Shown here: positions 35,001 through 46,336 of the stretch, one piece after another | Position numbering within the stretch: the stretch's first letter is position 1 | Layout: the number at the start of each line of letters is the position of its first letter | DNA from: Batillaria attramentaria | Taxonomy: Eukaryota; Mollusca; Gastropoda; Batillariidae | Reading direction: 5' to 3' | Assembly: GCA_018292915.2 (NCBI GenBank) | Contig: JACVVK020000166.1 | Span: 517,501 to 581,500 of the forward strand | Length of the DNA stretch: 64,000 nt | Notes under the pieces: model-generated | Told to the model about the DNA's origin: nothing | What the model saw: the letters and a program-made list of their open reading frames with translations, nothing else | Databases searched by the model: none | Program-made: the position numbers and the translations under genes

Positions 35001-35591
35001 GCAGATCTCATACAGTTTGTCTTCGCAAGTGTGAGGTGTCCGCATGCTAATGAAACTTTTTCCACCAAGGTGCGGTGGATGCGAGCACCTTGTACGGCAA
35101 TCACATCCTGACTTGGGGAGGCACTTGGGACTGTCTGTGATGTTTCCTCTGTGTGGGTTTTCAGCAGAAAACACCAACTGTCTCCCAAAGAGAGTTCCTG
35201 GAATGGACGAAATTGGAGTGCTGGTAATACCACTGTCGGTGGTCAGGTCTTCAATACTGCTGATCTGGGATGAGACATTTGGTGTCGACCGTGACACCAA
35301 GTCAGAAGACAATGAAGGCGTCGACTTCAAACTCAAAGTGTCGCCAAATCCACTGTCGTCCATCTTCGGGAAAGGTATGACACTATCAAGCAGCCTGGAA
35401 CACACCTTCGGAAGGTTTGGCGTGCTTGTGCACACTGGCAGTGGAGGCACTGGTAGTGGTAAGTCACAGTCATGTGCGTCATAGTCCATGGATGAGGTAT
35501 TATCGCTGGTTTTGCAACCATCTTGGCGGGCCACCCCACAGGTCAACTTTCCCTGGCTGATTCTGCCGAGATCCTCCTGCTTCACCGCCAT
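32022..35591 (-). CDS. EMI1/EMI2-type APC/C inhibitor (F-box only protein 5/43 family), 3 exons
   Basis: EMI proteins restrain the anaphase-promoting complex, controlling S/M progression (EMI1, FBXO5) or meiotic arrest (EMI2, FBXO43). Exons 34729-35591, 34128-34239 and 32022-32264 join in phase to 405 residues. Seen: a long Ser/Thr-rich N-terminus with the beta-TrCP degron form DSGxxS (DSGITS, 119-124) and a second DSG at 79-81. An F-box-like segment (about 250-305, 'VSSQWRQLCLRNH') follows. The zinc-binding region spans about 339-376 (CPKC, then C-x4-C-x4-C-x2-C, then H and C). The protein ends KKSRKNLKRL, the RL tail that binds the APC/C. These features together are specific to the family. 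The lone copy cannot be assigned to FBXO5 versus FBXO43 by eye. A TTTTATTACAG acceptor about 15 nt upstream of the ATG suggests a separate 5' UTR exon. Confidence 0.88.
32631..33402. repeat. Repeat block in the EMI-type gene intron, with duplicated modules
   Basis: It starts 'ACTAGCAGAGTACCCGGCTT' with a small hairpin (CCCG-GCTTCGCT-CGGG) and ends 'GCTAGCCGCTTATTATATAG'. Two modules occur twice: one starting 'TCATGGCAAATTTGGTGGCA' (32699 and 33319) and one starting 'CCTACGTCAGATTTTCAGTG' (33002 and 33119). It looks like a dispersed element partly duplicated on itself. I cannot name the class securely. The rest of the intron (33403-34127) is T-rich and featureless. Confidence 0.5.
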
Positions 35592-36829
35592 CTGTGTAGA
35601 TCAATCTGTAATAAAACAAAATCACACCAGTCACTTTTTCAGATGGGTGATATGAAAAAAAGAAAAACGATCCCCCCAAAAAAAACCCAAAACAAGAGTG
35701 AGTGAGTTTTTAGGGCTTAAAGCCGCGCAAGCCACAAAGACTAATTCGCGGCTGAGTGTGCCTGCACTACATGAAAAAAACAAAAATGTTACGTTGGACA
35801 AAGGATGCAAACTGGTCTACGGGGCAATATAAACCTAGGACATGCAGGAGACGCTGCACCTTCATGCTAATTTATCCCAAAAAAAAAGCTGGCTGGTGGG
35901 GAGTACATGTATGGACTGGGAGCTGCCTATGGCAGTACAAGTGAAGATCATTACCCATTCTGCCCATTTAAAGTACCCGACATGAGCAGAACAAGGTATC
36001 AAAATTTCCACAAGATAACAGATTCAAATGGCAGGAACTCAAAGATTGCAAATATTACAATCCTGCAGCAAATCACAATCAAAACCAGTTGCAATCACAC
36101 TGCTTTCCTTGTTTTCCAAAGTCTTCGTGCACTGATGACTGATGTTTCCTGACCTGAAATGCTATGGTTATGATTTACTCCCGGCCAGAAACCGTTTCTG
36201 CTTCAAGTTACTGGCAATGCTCGGCCGTGTGATGGGAAGTTGTTTAACAATAACACTGTACGGTGTACCATGTCCTTTTTACTTATTTTCATTCTTCTCA
36301 CACAAAGCACCGATCTCCACAGATAAAGTCTGATCACTTGCCTTCAGTTTGGCGATCAAAAGTGCTACTTTAAATGAACATGCATACATGAATAAACTGC
36401 CGCTTCAAAAGGCCTGCCGATTGTGCCGGTAAAAAGTGGGCGGGTAACTAACCGTTCAAACAGATCTAGGGAACGTACCCGCAGATTTTGTCTACAAAAT
36501 GCATTGCAATAAGAAAACCACTTCCATTAATCGGAGAAATGATCGCATTCAGATCTTCACTGCACTGCTTTTGAATATATAAAAAGAACATTTCAGAAAC
36601 ATGCAACAGCCGCGTGCATTTGATCAGTTATCTTGCACATTGGGCGAGCGGGAAGGGGGTTGAAAGAGGCCAAGTTTACCGTCTTGGTTTTTCGGTTCCG
36701 AACTTAAGAAATCACTCATCACTGCTCATGGCGATTCTCTGGGGTCTCAAGATTAGTGGAAGCGAAAACCTGTCACTTTTGTCCAATGATTAGGCCTGTT
36801 TCTCAAGAATATTTTTCACACTTTTTGCG

Positions 36830-37016
36830 AAGTTCAAAATACTCGCCATAAAGCGCACGGACCAATCGGTTGATAGTTGTGGTGACGTTTTCTCGTGTGA
36901 GGTCACGCTGTTCGCCGTTGACTTTACTTCTTCCGGGGTCGCCCTCGTGTTCCGGTTGACAAAGCCTGGCTTCGATTTGTGCTATATTGTGGTATATTAT
37001 ATTCTGTCTTTTTCAG
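36830..37016 (+). promoter_or_regulatory. Probable POLR2K promoter and non-coding first exon
   Basis: A GT donor at 37017 follows 'TGTCTTTTTCAG', and a clean acceptor precedes the coding exon (TCTGTTCCAG at 37385-37394). A 5' UTR exon ending at 37016 is therefore likely. An inverted CCAAT box (ACCAATCGG) lies at 36861-36869. The EMI-type gene starts in the opposite direction at 35591, so this region may serve both. I see no gene in 35592-36829. Confidence 0.4.
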
Positions 37017-37407
37017 GTAACGCGTTTCATAGTCACATGATTTATTTATCTGCACATTAAATTTTCTGAGCAAATAAAAGGGACAGAAACCACTTAACTT
37101 TCACAAAGGACGGCACGGGTCAACGTTTCGGCCTTCGCCTTCCGCAGGACACAAACAAATTTATCTTTCATGTCGCTTTTATTTGCTTGTAACCACTTCG
37201 CAGCCATTACCGTTTCCTTTTCTATTAAATTTTCTGTTCCAACGGATACGGGAAAAGAACAGTGTGTTACCTGTTTTTTTCCGGTACACGCTCCTCTCTC
37301 TTTTTCAGTCTTTGTTTCGTGTGTTTGGGTTTCTACGCTGTGTGTGTGTGTGTGTGTGTGTGTGACGTAATGCTACATTATTTGTCTGTTCCAGGCCACC
37401 CTTCAAC

Positions 37408-39101
37408 ATGGACACACCAAAGCAGGATAATCAGCCGTCAACCAGTACTGGAAAGTCACATTCTCAGACTATGGTGTACATCTGTGGAGGTAATTAAATT
37501 CTTTTCTGTCAGCATTGTTGTCCTTGCACATTTAGAAACCAATGAAAGAGATGAGGAAAAGTGATTATAATGCACAAAACAAAAAAACAAAAAAAATCCA
37601 ACAGGTCAGAGGCTAAAGAGGACATTTTCAATCACACATGTACACGTATACATGGTTTTGGGTACAATTCACACCATTACCATTGGTAAAAAAAAAATAT
37701 ACAAAGCTGCTTTAATTTTGACATAGTAAATTTGTAGCATTTGCCATGATTTGTGTGAAACCCTTAAGTCTTTGGTACACATACTACGTTTCCCCACCTG
37801 GTACACATACAATGTTGTTTCCCCACCCCCATCCATTTGCTGCGTGCTATTTAAAAATGTGGTAAAACTTTGTGGTCAGGCCAATGTGTATGGCCTTAAA
37901 ATCCTTTGCTGCTGACATGTCTGTTTATAAATTTATGCGTAAGTTTCTGTATTGTGTTCTTTCAGACTGTCATTCAGAAAATGAAATAAAGGCTCGAGAT
38001 CCCATTCGCTGCCGGGAGTGTGGCTATCGCATCATGTACAAGAAACGTACCAAAAGAAGTATCCTTTCTGTGAGATGTTTGATTGTTGTTTCATCCTGAC
38101 ACAGAGGTAAAGACATGTATTAACTCTATGCTGGGAGTTTTTTTTGTTTTTGGTTTTTTGCTGCCCCAACTCTTTTTGCCAGTTCAACTTCCAGTGGTGT
38201 TCCTCCCAGGTGATGGGTGGAATCCACGGAGGGCTCGGAAGTTGGGGCAATATTATGCATGATGAGGATGATGGTAAGATAATGCTTTGGAGGTTCGTGT
38301 AGTTAATTAAATAAATAAAAATAAAATAAAAAAATAATAAAACTAGTTTGGGACTGCGGGACAGGGCCGCATTCCACGCTTCCTGTCATAAATATCCCGG
38401 CGTTCACCAGGCCCGGGAACTACGGCTCCTGCGGTGCTGGCCATGTAATCATCCACATCGTAAGACATGTCATACCAAGGGAAGCACCCCCAAAGTCGCA
38501 CCCGCTAAGTGGGTGAATCTCGGCTGTGTGGCAACAGCCTCCCCATTGGGCCCATAGCACAACCGCTCTGGGTAGGAGCCGACCTAGGTAGGAAAAATCC
38601 CGCTTGCCTCGGCTGGGTCTCAAACCCGGTTCCCCGGTCCATAGTCCGAAGTGCTAACCACCACACTACGGGGGCTGGTGTCTGTGCTGGGAGTTGTTTC
38701 CCAGCAGCAAATAAACAGATGGTGGCTTCCCGTAGACTGGCAGGCATGTGTTTTGCTAGTGCTGTATTTAGTTCCTCACTTTACTTTGACTGAGAATAAA
38801 AATAGAAAGTTGGTGATCCCATAAATCGGACATCTGCTGCCTAGCGTTGTAAATGTCAGGGCCCCAGAAGAAGACCTTAGCATAGATAAACACCGATAGA
38901 AGCTTACATGCTTTTTCAGCTTGGTGTGCACTAAGGAACAGTAGGGCAAATCGCCCCCTACTGTACTAGTGTAGTATTGTACATAAATTACATCATGCGT
39001 TGAATGAGCTGGTCCATAGAGGTGCTCTATGACAATAAAATACTGTCAGCCCGTCAAGTTTCCTTAACCATTCTTCAGTGGTGGTGTTTGATGCCAGATG
39101 A
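37408..39101 (+). CDS. POLR2K: DNA-directed RNA polymerases I, II and III subunit RPABC4 (RPB12), 3 exons
   Basis: RPABC4 is a small zinc-ribbon subunit shared by nuclear RNA polymerases I, II and III. Exons 37408-37489, 37966-38058 and 39079-39101 join in phase to 65 residues (human 58). Seen: a variable Ser/Thr/Gln N-terminus, then the near-invariant core '[19 protein letters not shown]', the second zinc pair '[17 protein letters not shown]', and the C-terminus 'MVVFDAR'. The four zinc cysteines are present (CxxC twice). The last exon carries only 20 coding bases plus the stop. The intron before it has absorbed a full SINE B copy. The only notable difference from the vertebrate protein is the longer N-terminus. 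Confidence 0.96.
38158..38677 (-). mobile_element. tRNA-derived SINE, family B, copy 2
   Basis: An inverted, nearly full-length copy in POLR2K intron 2. The 3' end starts 'TGCTGCCCCAACTC' and the tRNA-like head ends 'GTGCTAACCACCACACTACG' near 38671. The B-box region is at about 38612-38626. An AT-rich insertion near 38300-38350 interrupts it. Confidence 0.85.
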
Positions 39102-39517
39102 AACATCAAGTGATGAACTGATCAAGTTCTTCATTATCATCTCCTGACACGCTGTTCAGCAACAACACTCAGACAGGATGTGCAGAAGAAAGAAAAAAAA
39201 AAAAAGACTTGGATTAGTGGAAATCTGTTTACATTTTCATGCCAGAACTTTTCATGGGGAACCAGTAGTTGCTCAGAGGGCTGTTACTTACTTGTCAAAC
39301 CAAGGCATGACGAAACCATCTGAACCAACCATAAGCCTTTGGTGAAGCGACTTTGATATATATATGTATATTTAAACTTTAGACATTTAGCTGGTTTAGT
39401 TTAAGTTTCTGCGTAGATTTTCTTACCATTTGATCACCTAGTCATCTATTGTCATTAAACAACAGTTTCATAATTCTCCCTTATAAAGTTATATAGTTAT
39501 AATCCATGTTTGTAAAA

Positions 39518-39629
39518 CCTTGGGGGGGGGGGGGGGGGGGGGGTAGTTTGCTTCACTTTTGATGCTGGCAGGTGATGCCAGTCTGTCATCAGAAACCTTT
39601 GAAAGTTCATGAACTCAAGGGGTCAGATA

Positions 39630-39667
<38 letters not shown>
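39518..39667. repeat. Poly-G run and (TG)n microsatellite in POLR2K 3' region
   Basis: A G-run at about 39522-39543 and a TG run at 39634-39666. Both would lie in the 3' UTR if the AATAAA at 39731 is used. Confidence 0.8.
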
Positions 39668-39670
<3 letters not shown>

Positions 39671-39730
39671 TATTTTATAGATAGCCAATGTGTGTTCAAG
39701 AATGGTTACACTGTCATGCATTTTGTGTGA

Positions 39731-39736
39731 AATAAA
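39731..39736 (+). terminator. Probable POLR2K polyadenylation signal
   Basis: AATAAA followed within 30 bases by T/GT-rich sequence, about 630 bp past the stop codon. Confidence 0.5.
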
Positions 39737-39920
39737 TGTTGATTTTGCCTGTCTTTGGATGTGTGCTGTTTAACCTTCACGCTATCTCACTCTTTTACCC
39801 TGATTCATATGTACAGGGCACCTGAATTAAGCTTGATGTCCCATTTCTTGACTAGTGATTTTTTTTTTTTTTTTTAAGTAAGTCAGCACACCAGTGCTGA
39901 ACTTCTTCTTATATCATATT

Positions 39921-40013
39921 TTAACCCTGGTCTGGCTGAATTAATTAGTCTCATGCTGAAAAAAAAGCCATAGAAGTAGTCTAGAACATTCCATTCTCAG
40001 CTTGGCCAGGGTT
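39921..40013. mobile_element. Miniature inverted-repeat element (TTAACCCTGG family), copy 2
   Basis: The same 92-bp structure as 12451-12542, with ends TTAACCCTGGTC and GGCCAGGGTTGA. Confidence 0.65.
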
Positions 40014-40361
40014 GATGACAAGTGGCAAGGGCAGCAGAATAATGAAGAGTGCATCTTGTTTTGGTCATATTAGTGGTGGTGGTGGTGTGTGTGTGTGCCA
40101 AACATAGCAGTAGAGGAATGTTAATACTTAACAAAGAAAAAAACTCAAACCCTTTCAAGCGTGACAACAGCAAATGCATGGAACATTACATTGCCATAGA
40201 AAACGTGAGCCTGCACTCAAAAGTATTGAGAGTGCGGTGACGGACAATAATTGAAAGTAGAAGGGGTTGAGTACAACAAAGTTAAACTTACACTGCATAA
40301 ACATTTGCAATGATATGGAAATTAATTCTATGCAGGTATCTGTTGTCAGCCTCTCCTCCTC

Positions 40362-40395
<34 letters not shown>

Positions 40396-40757
40396 CACTG
40401 CTACTGAGTAAGCTGGTAAGGGATTATGGCAGTTGACAAAAACAAGAACAGCAGGCGCTGCCAGCATCAGATCACTGTATATGGTTACCGGTAGTTACTA
40501 ATGAGTAGGTTACAGGGACCATAATGTTCTCAATATACCCGGTACTGCAACTGCCAGTCATCGTTACACGCACTGGGCCATCGTGGACACATTTGTTGAC
40601 GTCCGCGATCGCTCTTCTTAGAAGTTCAACCACAAGAGAGACAACTCTCAAATTTTGCTATGGTCTCGTCTGCTCATTTTGAGTTCGGACACACAGCTAT
40701 GTAGACCAATGTACGAGCGTGAAGCCGAAACACGAATGTTTTGTAGTTAGAGGACCA

Positions 40758-42207
40758 ATGGCAGAGGAAACCGAAAACGTTTCTGCCAAATTCGTCGAAG
40801 CAGAACAGCTGGAAAATGATGGACGGAGAGTCGAAGCGATTGGCGTGTACTCAGACATCATAAGGGAGATAGAAAGTCGTCTGCGAGAGGAAAGTGTGGA
40901 GGCCAGCGCTTCAGCGCTTTCAACCCTGTAAGTGCTGTCAAATGCGTTGGATAATAACGCATTTTGTTTCACATGGATAAGGGACAGTGTGTTTAGTCTC
41001 CAGCTTCTGCTTGTAGAAGAGTGTGTGGATGTGGTCTGAGCTTATCAAGGCCATGCATTTAGTACACAACACACACACACACACACACACAGAGCCACTA
41101 TCAAATACAAGTATTCATTTTGCCAGCAACATTTTACAGTTATTTTATCACTGTGTCTCACATGTTAATATAAATGTTTCAGATTGGTTTGATTTTTTGT
41201 GTGTGTGGATGTGGTCTGAGCTTATCGAGGCCATGCATTTAGTTCACACAACACACACAGAGCCACTATCAAATACAAGTCATTTTGCCAGGAACATTTT
41301 CCAGTTATTTTATCACAGTGTCCCACACATTAATATAATTGTTTTAGATTGTTTTGGTTTTTTTGTTCACAATTAGAGAATGCTTGCTAGGTCATAGTCT
41401 GCCAAACAGCCAAGCGCACCTTAACCCGGCCGGCCTTTCATTTTCAGGCGTGAACAGCTTGCATTAGCCTACAACAACAGAGGGATCTGTTACTACATGG
41501 AAGTGGAATTCAGACTGGCTATTGAGGATTACACGAAAGCTCTGGAGTACCACAGTGAGATGGCTAGAACGTACTGCAACAGAGGTGTAATTCACTACAG
41601 GCTTGGTAAGCAATGGTGACAAGAACTCAGTTCAAGAAGCATAATTTATTGGTGTGTATTGGTATATATTTATATTATTCCATTCCATTCAGACATTCTG
41701 GCTGCTCCACCACTGACCTGGTCATTATTAGTACAGGGCCACCCATTTTTTCCTTTGTCCAGCACACACGATGTGTGCTGTACAAGCTTTCCATTTTGCA
41801 TCCCCTCCAGTTGGGAATGGTATTTTCATAACACACACAATGATATTTATGTGTTTGTACACGAAGGCAAGATGGTCATCGTTCATGAGTCTGCTTGTGA
41901 ATTTAACTTGTGATCTTTCTCGCTCCACGGGCTGAACCCAACGTGCACGCTCGCAAGTCGCATAGGCCACACACATTAACACACACAAAGAAAACGATCA
42001 GTACAGCAAAACTATGGGATGGAAAGGTTCCTCAGGTCATGGATTAGGGAAGCGCCTAAATTAATTTATTCTTTTGCTTTATGTTTTTCAGGACGTTTTC
42101 AAGAGGCTGTGGAAGATATGAGAAAAACACTGTCTCTGTTACCAGATTTTGAACCCGCTCAGCAGTGTCTTAAACAGTGTTTTAAAGAATTGGAAGCAGA
42201 CACTTGA
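40758..42207 (+). CDS. TTC32: Tetratricopeptide repeat protein 32-like (TTC32), 3 exons
   Basis: Exons 40758-40927, 41448-41605 and 42092-42207 join in phase to 147 residues (vertebrate TTC32 is about 151). Three TPR units are visible: residues about 10-45 ('FVEAEQLENDGRRVEAIGVY'), about 58-92 ('LAYNNRGICYYMEVEFRLAI') and about 93-126 ('TYCNRGVIHYRLGRFQEAVE'). The YNNRG and Y-NRG motifs match TTC32. TPRs are helix-turn-helix protein-binding scaffolds, and the partner of TTC32 is not known to me. The ATG at 40758 was used because the in-frame upstream codon at 40719 is GTG. Intron 1 contains a 170-bp tandem duplication. Other short TPR proteins are an alternative, but length and exon content fit TTC32 best. 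Confidence 0.85.
41020..41365. repeat. Two-copy tandem duplication (~170 bp) in TTC32 intron 1
   Basis: Copies at 41020-41198 and 41199-41365 share 'GTGTGGATGTGGTCTGAGCT' and 'AGAGCCACTATCAAATACAA'. They differ mainly in the length of the (CA)n run and small deletions. Confidence 0.9.
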
Positions 42208-42234
42208 AAGCGACTACCTGTGCATGATTCAATT

Positions 42235-42300
42235 CAAGGTTTTTATTGTCATGTGCATGAAAAGCACCAAGACAAAATGTAATCAAACAAAATAATCAAA
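42235..42300 (-). mobile_element. Possible LINE 3' end
   Basis: On the minus strand 'GACAATAAAAACCTTGAATT' places an AATAAA near an imperfect simple tail, a common LINE 3' terminus. No coding part was recognised upstream. From 42300 to 43550 I see no gene, only a receptor-half-site repeat (43100-43350, listed separately). Confidence 0.3.
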
Positions 42301-43099
42301 ACAAAAACCAGGAGTGTGTTCATGTGGGAAAGAAAGTGAGGGAAAGTGAAAGAAAAGGGAGAGGAAGGGAAGCTAGAGACAGAGAGAGAGGGAACTGCTT
42401 TGATACACCACTGAACAAGACAAGGAAGAAGGAAACGTAAGGAGCACAAGAACCTGGAGGACATCCGCTATCCAAGATGGAGTTGGACACTGTACACGCA
42501 AAGCACCTGCTCGTGTTCGTGAGCTATAAACACCTATGAACGTGAAAACAAACTGAGGGTAGAAGGACATATAGTTTTGCCGTTCTGGCCACCTTTGCAT
42601 AGAAAATATAATTTTTCTTCTATAAATGTCTACCATACACATACTAACTTAAGCCTCTCTGTGTGCATGATGAGTATGCATTATATTATGTGATACATCT
42701 ATTTGATCTCTATATATCTTGGTTTTGTACAAGTGAAATTTGCTCGAATGTGAAAAGAGAGTAAATGTGGACATTTTTTAGCGCATGTATGTGAGACTTC
42801 GATTTATAGTCTTACATGCAGATTTGGTCCATGACACTGTTTACCATTTACAGGCAGTTTCATTCTCAGTTCAGACAAGATTTGGAAATCTCATCTGTCA
42901 TGTCAGTCTGTCCCTGATCCTTGCATTCTTTCTCAATCATGGGCATTTTGTCACCAGTTGTTTCCTCAGTGGAAAAAAACCCGAAAGTAAACAGGAACAG
43001 CATAGCCTGTCTGACTCGCATATGATCTTGACCGTTAGTAGAGGTCACTCAAAAAGACATTTTTACCGACTGTCAGTGCAAGGGCAAATATTCTGCCAA

Positions 43100-43350
43100 A
43101 ATTGTATTTTACAAAACTTCCACCCAATCCCTCGACTCGACTTGACCCCTTGAGGTCAAGGTGACAAATTGTACACTTGAAAGTTTTTCATACCAACTGC
43201 ATTAATTTTGTGCTAAGTTTGGGTTGCCTAGTGTTTCTTGTTGATGAGAAACAGAAAAAAAAGTCACTTTTACCATATGACGCTGTGACCTTAACCTTTG
43301 AGGGATGTCATTCAAAATGATATTTGGAAAGCCCTTCTCACCAACTACCA
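43100..43350. repeat. Dispersed repeat G with GGTCA half-sites, copy 1
   Basis: It contains 'TTGAGGTCAAGGTGACAAAT' (43151-43170) and 'TGTGACCTTAACC', followed by 'TGTCATTCAAAATGATATTT'. The latter shares 'TCATTCAAAATG' with the family member at 54005-54140. It is degenerate. Confidence 0.45.
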
Positions 43351-44379
43351 TTATGCACCATTGGGTGTTTCTGCTATTTATAGATCCTGAGAAAAGGTTT
43401 GCAACAGGCAGATGACAGAGAATGGAGGGCTAGACTCGATTTGTTACACGTCAGTCAACAAAAAAAAAAACGACAGTAGTTGAGTCAAGGGATATTTACA
43501 CATTCTCACAAAATCTTGCATGCTGTTGCACTTTAACGCAGAGAGTAAGTACGGTAGGGCCCGCTTATAAGGAGTGCTCGGGGACCAAATTTTTTACTCC
43601 TTATAACCGAGGTTCCTTATAACGGAGTTCTCGGATATAAGGAGTAACCCAAGCCCAACTACCTTATAAGCGGGCTTCTGCATTTTTTCGGTGTCAGTAT
43701 CAGCAATTCTTCTTCTTCTCTCTCTCGCTCTCTCTCTCTCTTTTCTCTCTCTCTCTCTTTTCTCTCTCGCACAGCGGATTGAAAATCAATGCCCCTTTAG
43801 GCTCATGTCTATGGAACAACAGTAATTTGTTCCTCTCTGTTTTGTTTCTTCGGCCATTTTTTTCTCCATTTCCGTCTCCCTTCAACTTCTTTTGGTTTTC
43901 AAACCAATATAACAGTACTTAGAAGACAGCTTGCGACTGCCCTTGTGGCAGGTAAATAATGCCACACAAGTAAAACTCATCTGAGTCTAGCGGAACGACC
44001 GCGGGGCCCCTGAACGCTCAATAAGAAGAAAATCTTCCTCTCTGCATATGTAACGCCAGCGATGAGTTTGTTGCGGTGGTAAAAAAAAGTTTTGTTGATA
44101 GCACAGTGACACAACAGGACAACAAACACTACAAGACAAGCCCTGGTCTCCATTCAGTCATAGGGAACTTGAGACAGTGATGCTGAAAAACAACACGATA
44201 ACAGCCCCTTCAAAACCTTATATATCAATGCAGCCACACCCACACCTCCATTCATACATGTACAACACATAACAAACATAATTGTCGCTGTCACTGATAC
44301 ACATACAATGAAACAACATTCAGTCTGAGGACAAAATACTCGAGTGGCTATATTCACCTTCAAATTACATTCCTTTATT

Positions 44380-44765
44380 AAAAAACATAAAACGCACACA
44401 TTTTTTCTCACTAGGATCAAAACGCTTATCATAAAAATGAAATAGAAGGAAAAAATAGGGCCTGCTGTCATTGGCTTAATTTCACTTTCTTGTGAGAATA
44501 ACAACAATAAACTGAAAAATGGCTGTAGCAACCAGCGACCAAACGGCATTACCTTAGGAAGGAACTAGTAAAGGAACATTGGCCGGTTATTCATCATTTT
44601 AGTTCCATTCCTTTATAAGAAAACAAAAAATAAAAACCGCACACATTTTTTTCTCACTAGGATCAATACACTTATCATCAAAATGAAATAGAAGGAAAAA
44701 AACAGGGCCTGTGGCATTGGCTTACTTTCACTTTCTTGTGAGAATAACAACAATAGTTTCTTGAA
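44380..44765. repeat. Direct duplication (~125 bp) inside the pogo-type element
   Basis: About 44391-44512 and 44636-44757 share 'TTTTCTCACTAGGATCAA', 'AATGAAATAGAAGGAAAAAA' and 'CACTTTCTTGTGAGAATAAC'. In addition a 46-bp block at 44562-44608 recurs inverted at 45691-45736. Confidence 0.8.
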
Positions 44766-44854
44766 GGTCAGTCTGTTTTTCAATTGAAGAAGAAGAAGAA
44801 CAACAACAACAAGATCAAGAAGAAGAGGAAGCAGCAGCAGCAGCAGCCTTGAAT

Positions 44855-45045
44855 CTGGAAACCATTTAAGCAGATTTTCATCCACAGTTTCCAGTTTAGC
44901 AGTGCGTGACCGTTTCCGCGATAGATCCTCGGTTCCTCTGGCAACATTGTTTACGTATTTCTGTCGATCTCTCCAGATGTTGCAGAGGGTGGAAAAGGGA
45001 ATGCCCAACTCCTCAGCTATCACTGCCTTTCTTATGCGGAAAAAC
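44855..45045 (-). pseudogene. Transposase N-terminal remnant, CENP-B/Tigger-type helix-turn-helix
   Basis: The minus strand encodes 'RKAVIAEELGIPFSTLCNIW', then 'DRQKYVNNVARGTEDLSRKR' and 'TAKLETVDENLLKWF'. This has the layout of the CENP-B-type DNA-binding domain of pogo/Tigger transposases (a helix-turn-helix with an 'S-T-L/V-x-x-I-W' recognition helix, then a second domain ending in W-F). The reading breaks upstream by a frameshift and stops in low-complexity sequence, and no DDE catalytic domain was found. It fits the TA-flanked ends of the surrounding element. Confidence 0.65.
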
Positions 45046-46270
45046 TTTGGGTGACAAAGTCACGCACAGTCATCGTTTCACGACTATGAATTGTTAAACT
45101 GCATTTTGCTGCAGTCATATATGGGCGATAAAGTTACCCACAGTCGTCAAATCAGAAACTTGCCTCTCTAAAAACCATGGGTGACTTTCTCACCCACATT
45201 CGGCGGATGGGGAAGTTCTTAGGGGTCGTCGGTAAAGGTTAAGCAAGAAGGGATCGACCGATCTCAGACGGTCTCTCTCTCTCTCTCTGTGCGCGCGCGC
45301 GCGCGCGTGTTTGTGCGTTTGTGTGTGCGCGCGCGGCTCATCCCAGCGTTCCCCACTACTTGCTTGTTGACAGAACAGGACAGCAGCCCCAAACCGAAAG
45401 TCAATCATGCTGTGTCAAAGTGTGTGTGTGTGTGCGCGCGCGATAGAGACAGAGAGAGGGGGGGAGGGAGGGAGAGCCGAGAGAGGAAGAGGAGGGAGGG
45501 AGAGAGAGGAAGAGGGGGGGGGACAGAGAGAGAGGAGGGGGGGGGGTCGGTCGCCCTTTGTGTGTGTGTGTGTATGCGTGCGTGTGTACGACTTGTGGAC
45601 GTGCGTGTGTTGCTGTTGTTTTCGTTCAATACTTAGACCTAGACCTTCTGTTGAACTCCCTTTCAAACTAGGCGCAATCCTTGGATTTCTGGAACTAAAA
45701 TGATGAATAACCGGCCAATGTTCCTTTATTAGTTCCTTCGTTCTCTTTTTCTCGCGTTCAGACATTTTCGCTTCTGCATCCAAAATCGAGCGCATGTAGC
45801 GATGAACGGAAGTTTCTGCGGAAGCATAGACGGATAACTCTCCCCAAATAGGACTAATGAAATAACTCGACCTACTTTCGGTTTGAACCCGGTGCTATCG
45901 GCACTCCTTATAACCAGACTCAGGGCCGATTTGGGGCCTAATTTTTCACTCCTAATAAGCGAGGTATCGTATAACCAAGCTCCTTCTAAGCGAGTTTTCG
46001 TAAGTCATAACAAAGAACAATGTAAATCGGGGATTTTTTTTTTTTTGCTCCTTATAAAGGAGGTTCCTTATAACCGAGCTCCTTTTAAGCGGGCCCGACT
46101 GTAATCCCAAATCAGACTTCTTCCCTGTTAAGCTTCATTTAATGGTTTGGAAATATATTCAGGTTTCGGGCAGAACATCCATTTCTTCATGCTTTTGAAA
46201 TTCTTGTGGTCTAATTGTTTTCTTTGGTGATGACATGCAGAGCAGTAAATTATGTAGAGAGAGGGCACAG

Positions 46271-46271
<1 letters not shown>

Positions 46272-46336
<65 letters not shown>
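46272..46336. repeat. (TG)n microsatellite
   Basis: A TG run of about 32 units. The stretch 46102-46898 otherwise holds G/T-rich sequence (probably 3' flank of the first GPCR gene) and no gene. Confidence 0.95.

Larger units (their letters stand above)
43552..46101. mobile_element. Degenerate pogo/Tigger-type DNA transposon (~2.55 kb)
   Basis: The left end reads CGGTAGGGCCCGCTTATAAG. The reverse complement of the right end reads CAGTCGGGCCCGCTTAAAAG. Both are flanked by TA, the pogo/Tc1-mariner target duplication. Subterminal repeats of 'CTTATAACCGAG' type lie inside both ends. A helix-turn-helix transposase remnant is encoded on the minus strand (separate entry). The interior also has microsatellites (45270-45330, 45420-45600) and internal duplications. 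It is non-functional. Confidence 0.75.

Noticed and set aside
37080..37190. Penelope-like element tail ('CAACGTTTCGGCCTTCGCC')
   Set aside because: The short motif resembles tails of some retroelements, but there is no coding part or repeated copy in the window.
40719..40757. Longer TTC32 N-terminus
   Set aside because: The upstream in-frame codon is GTG. The first ATG is at 40758 and gives the family's usual length.
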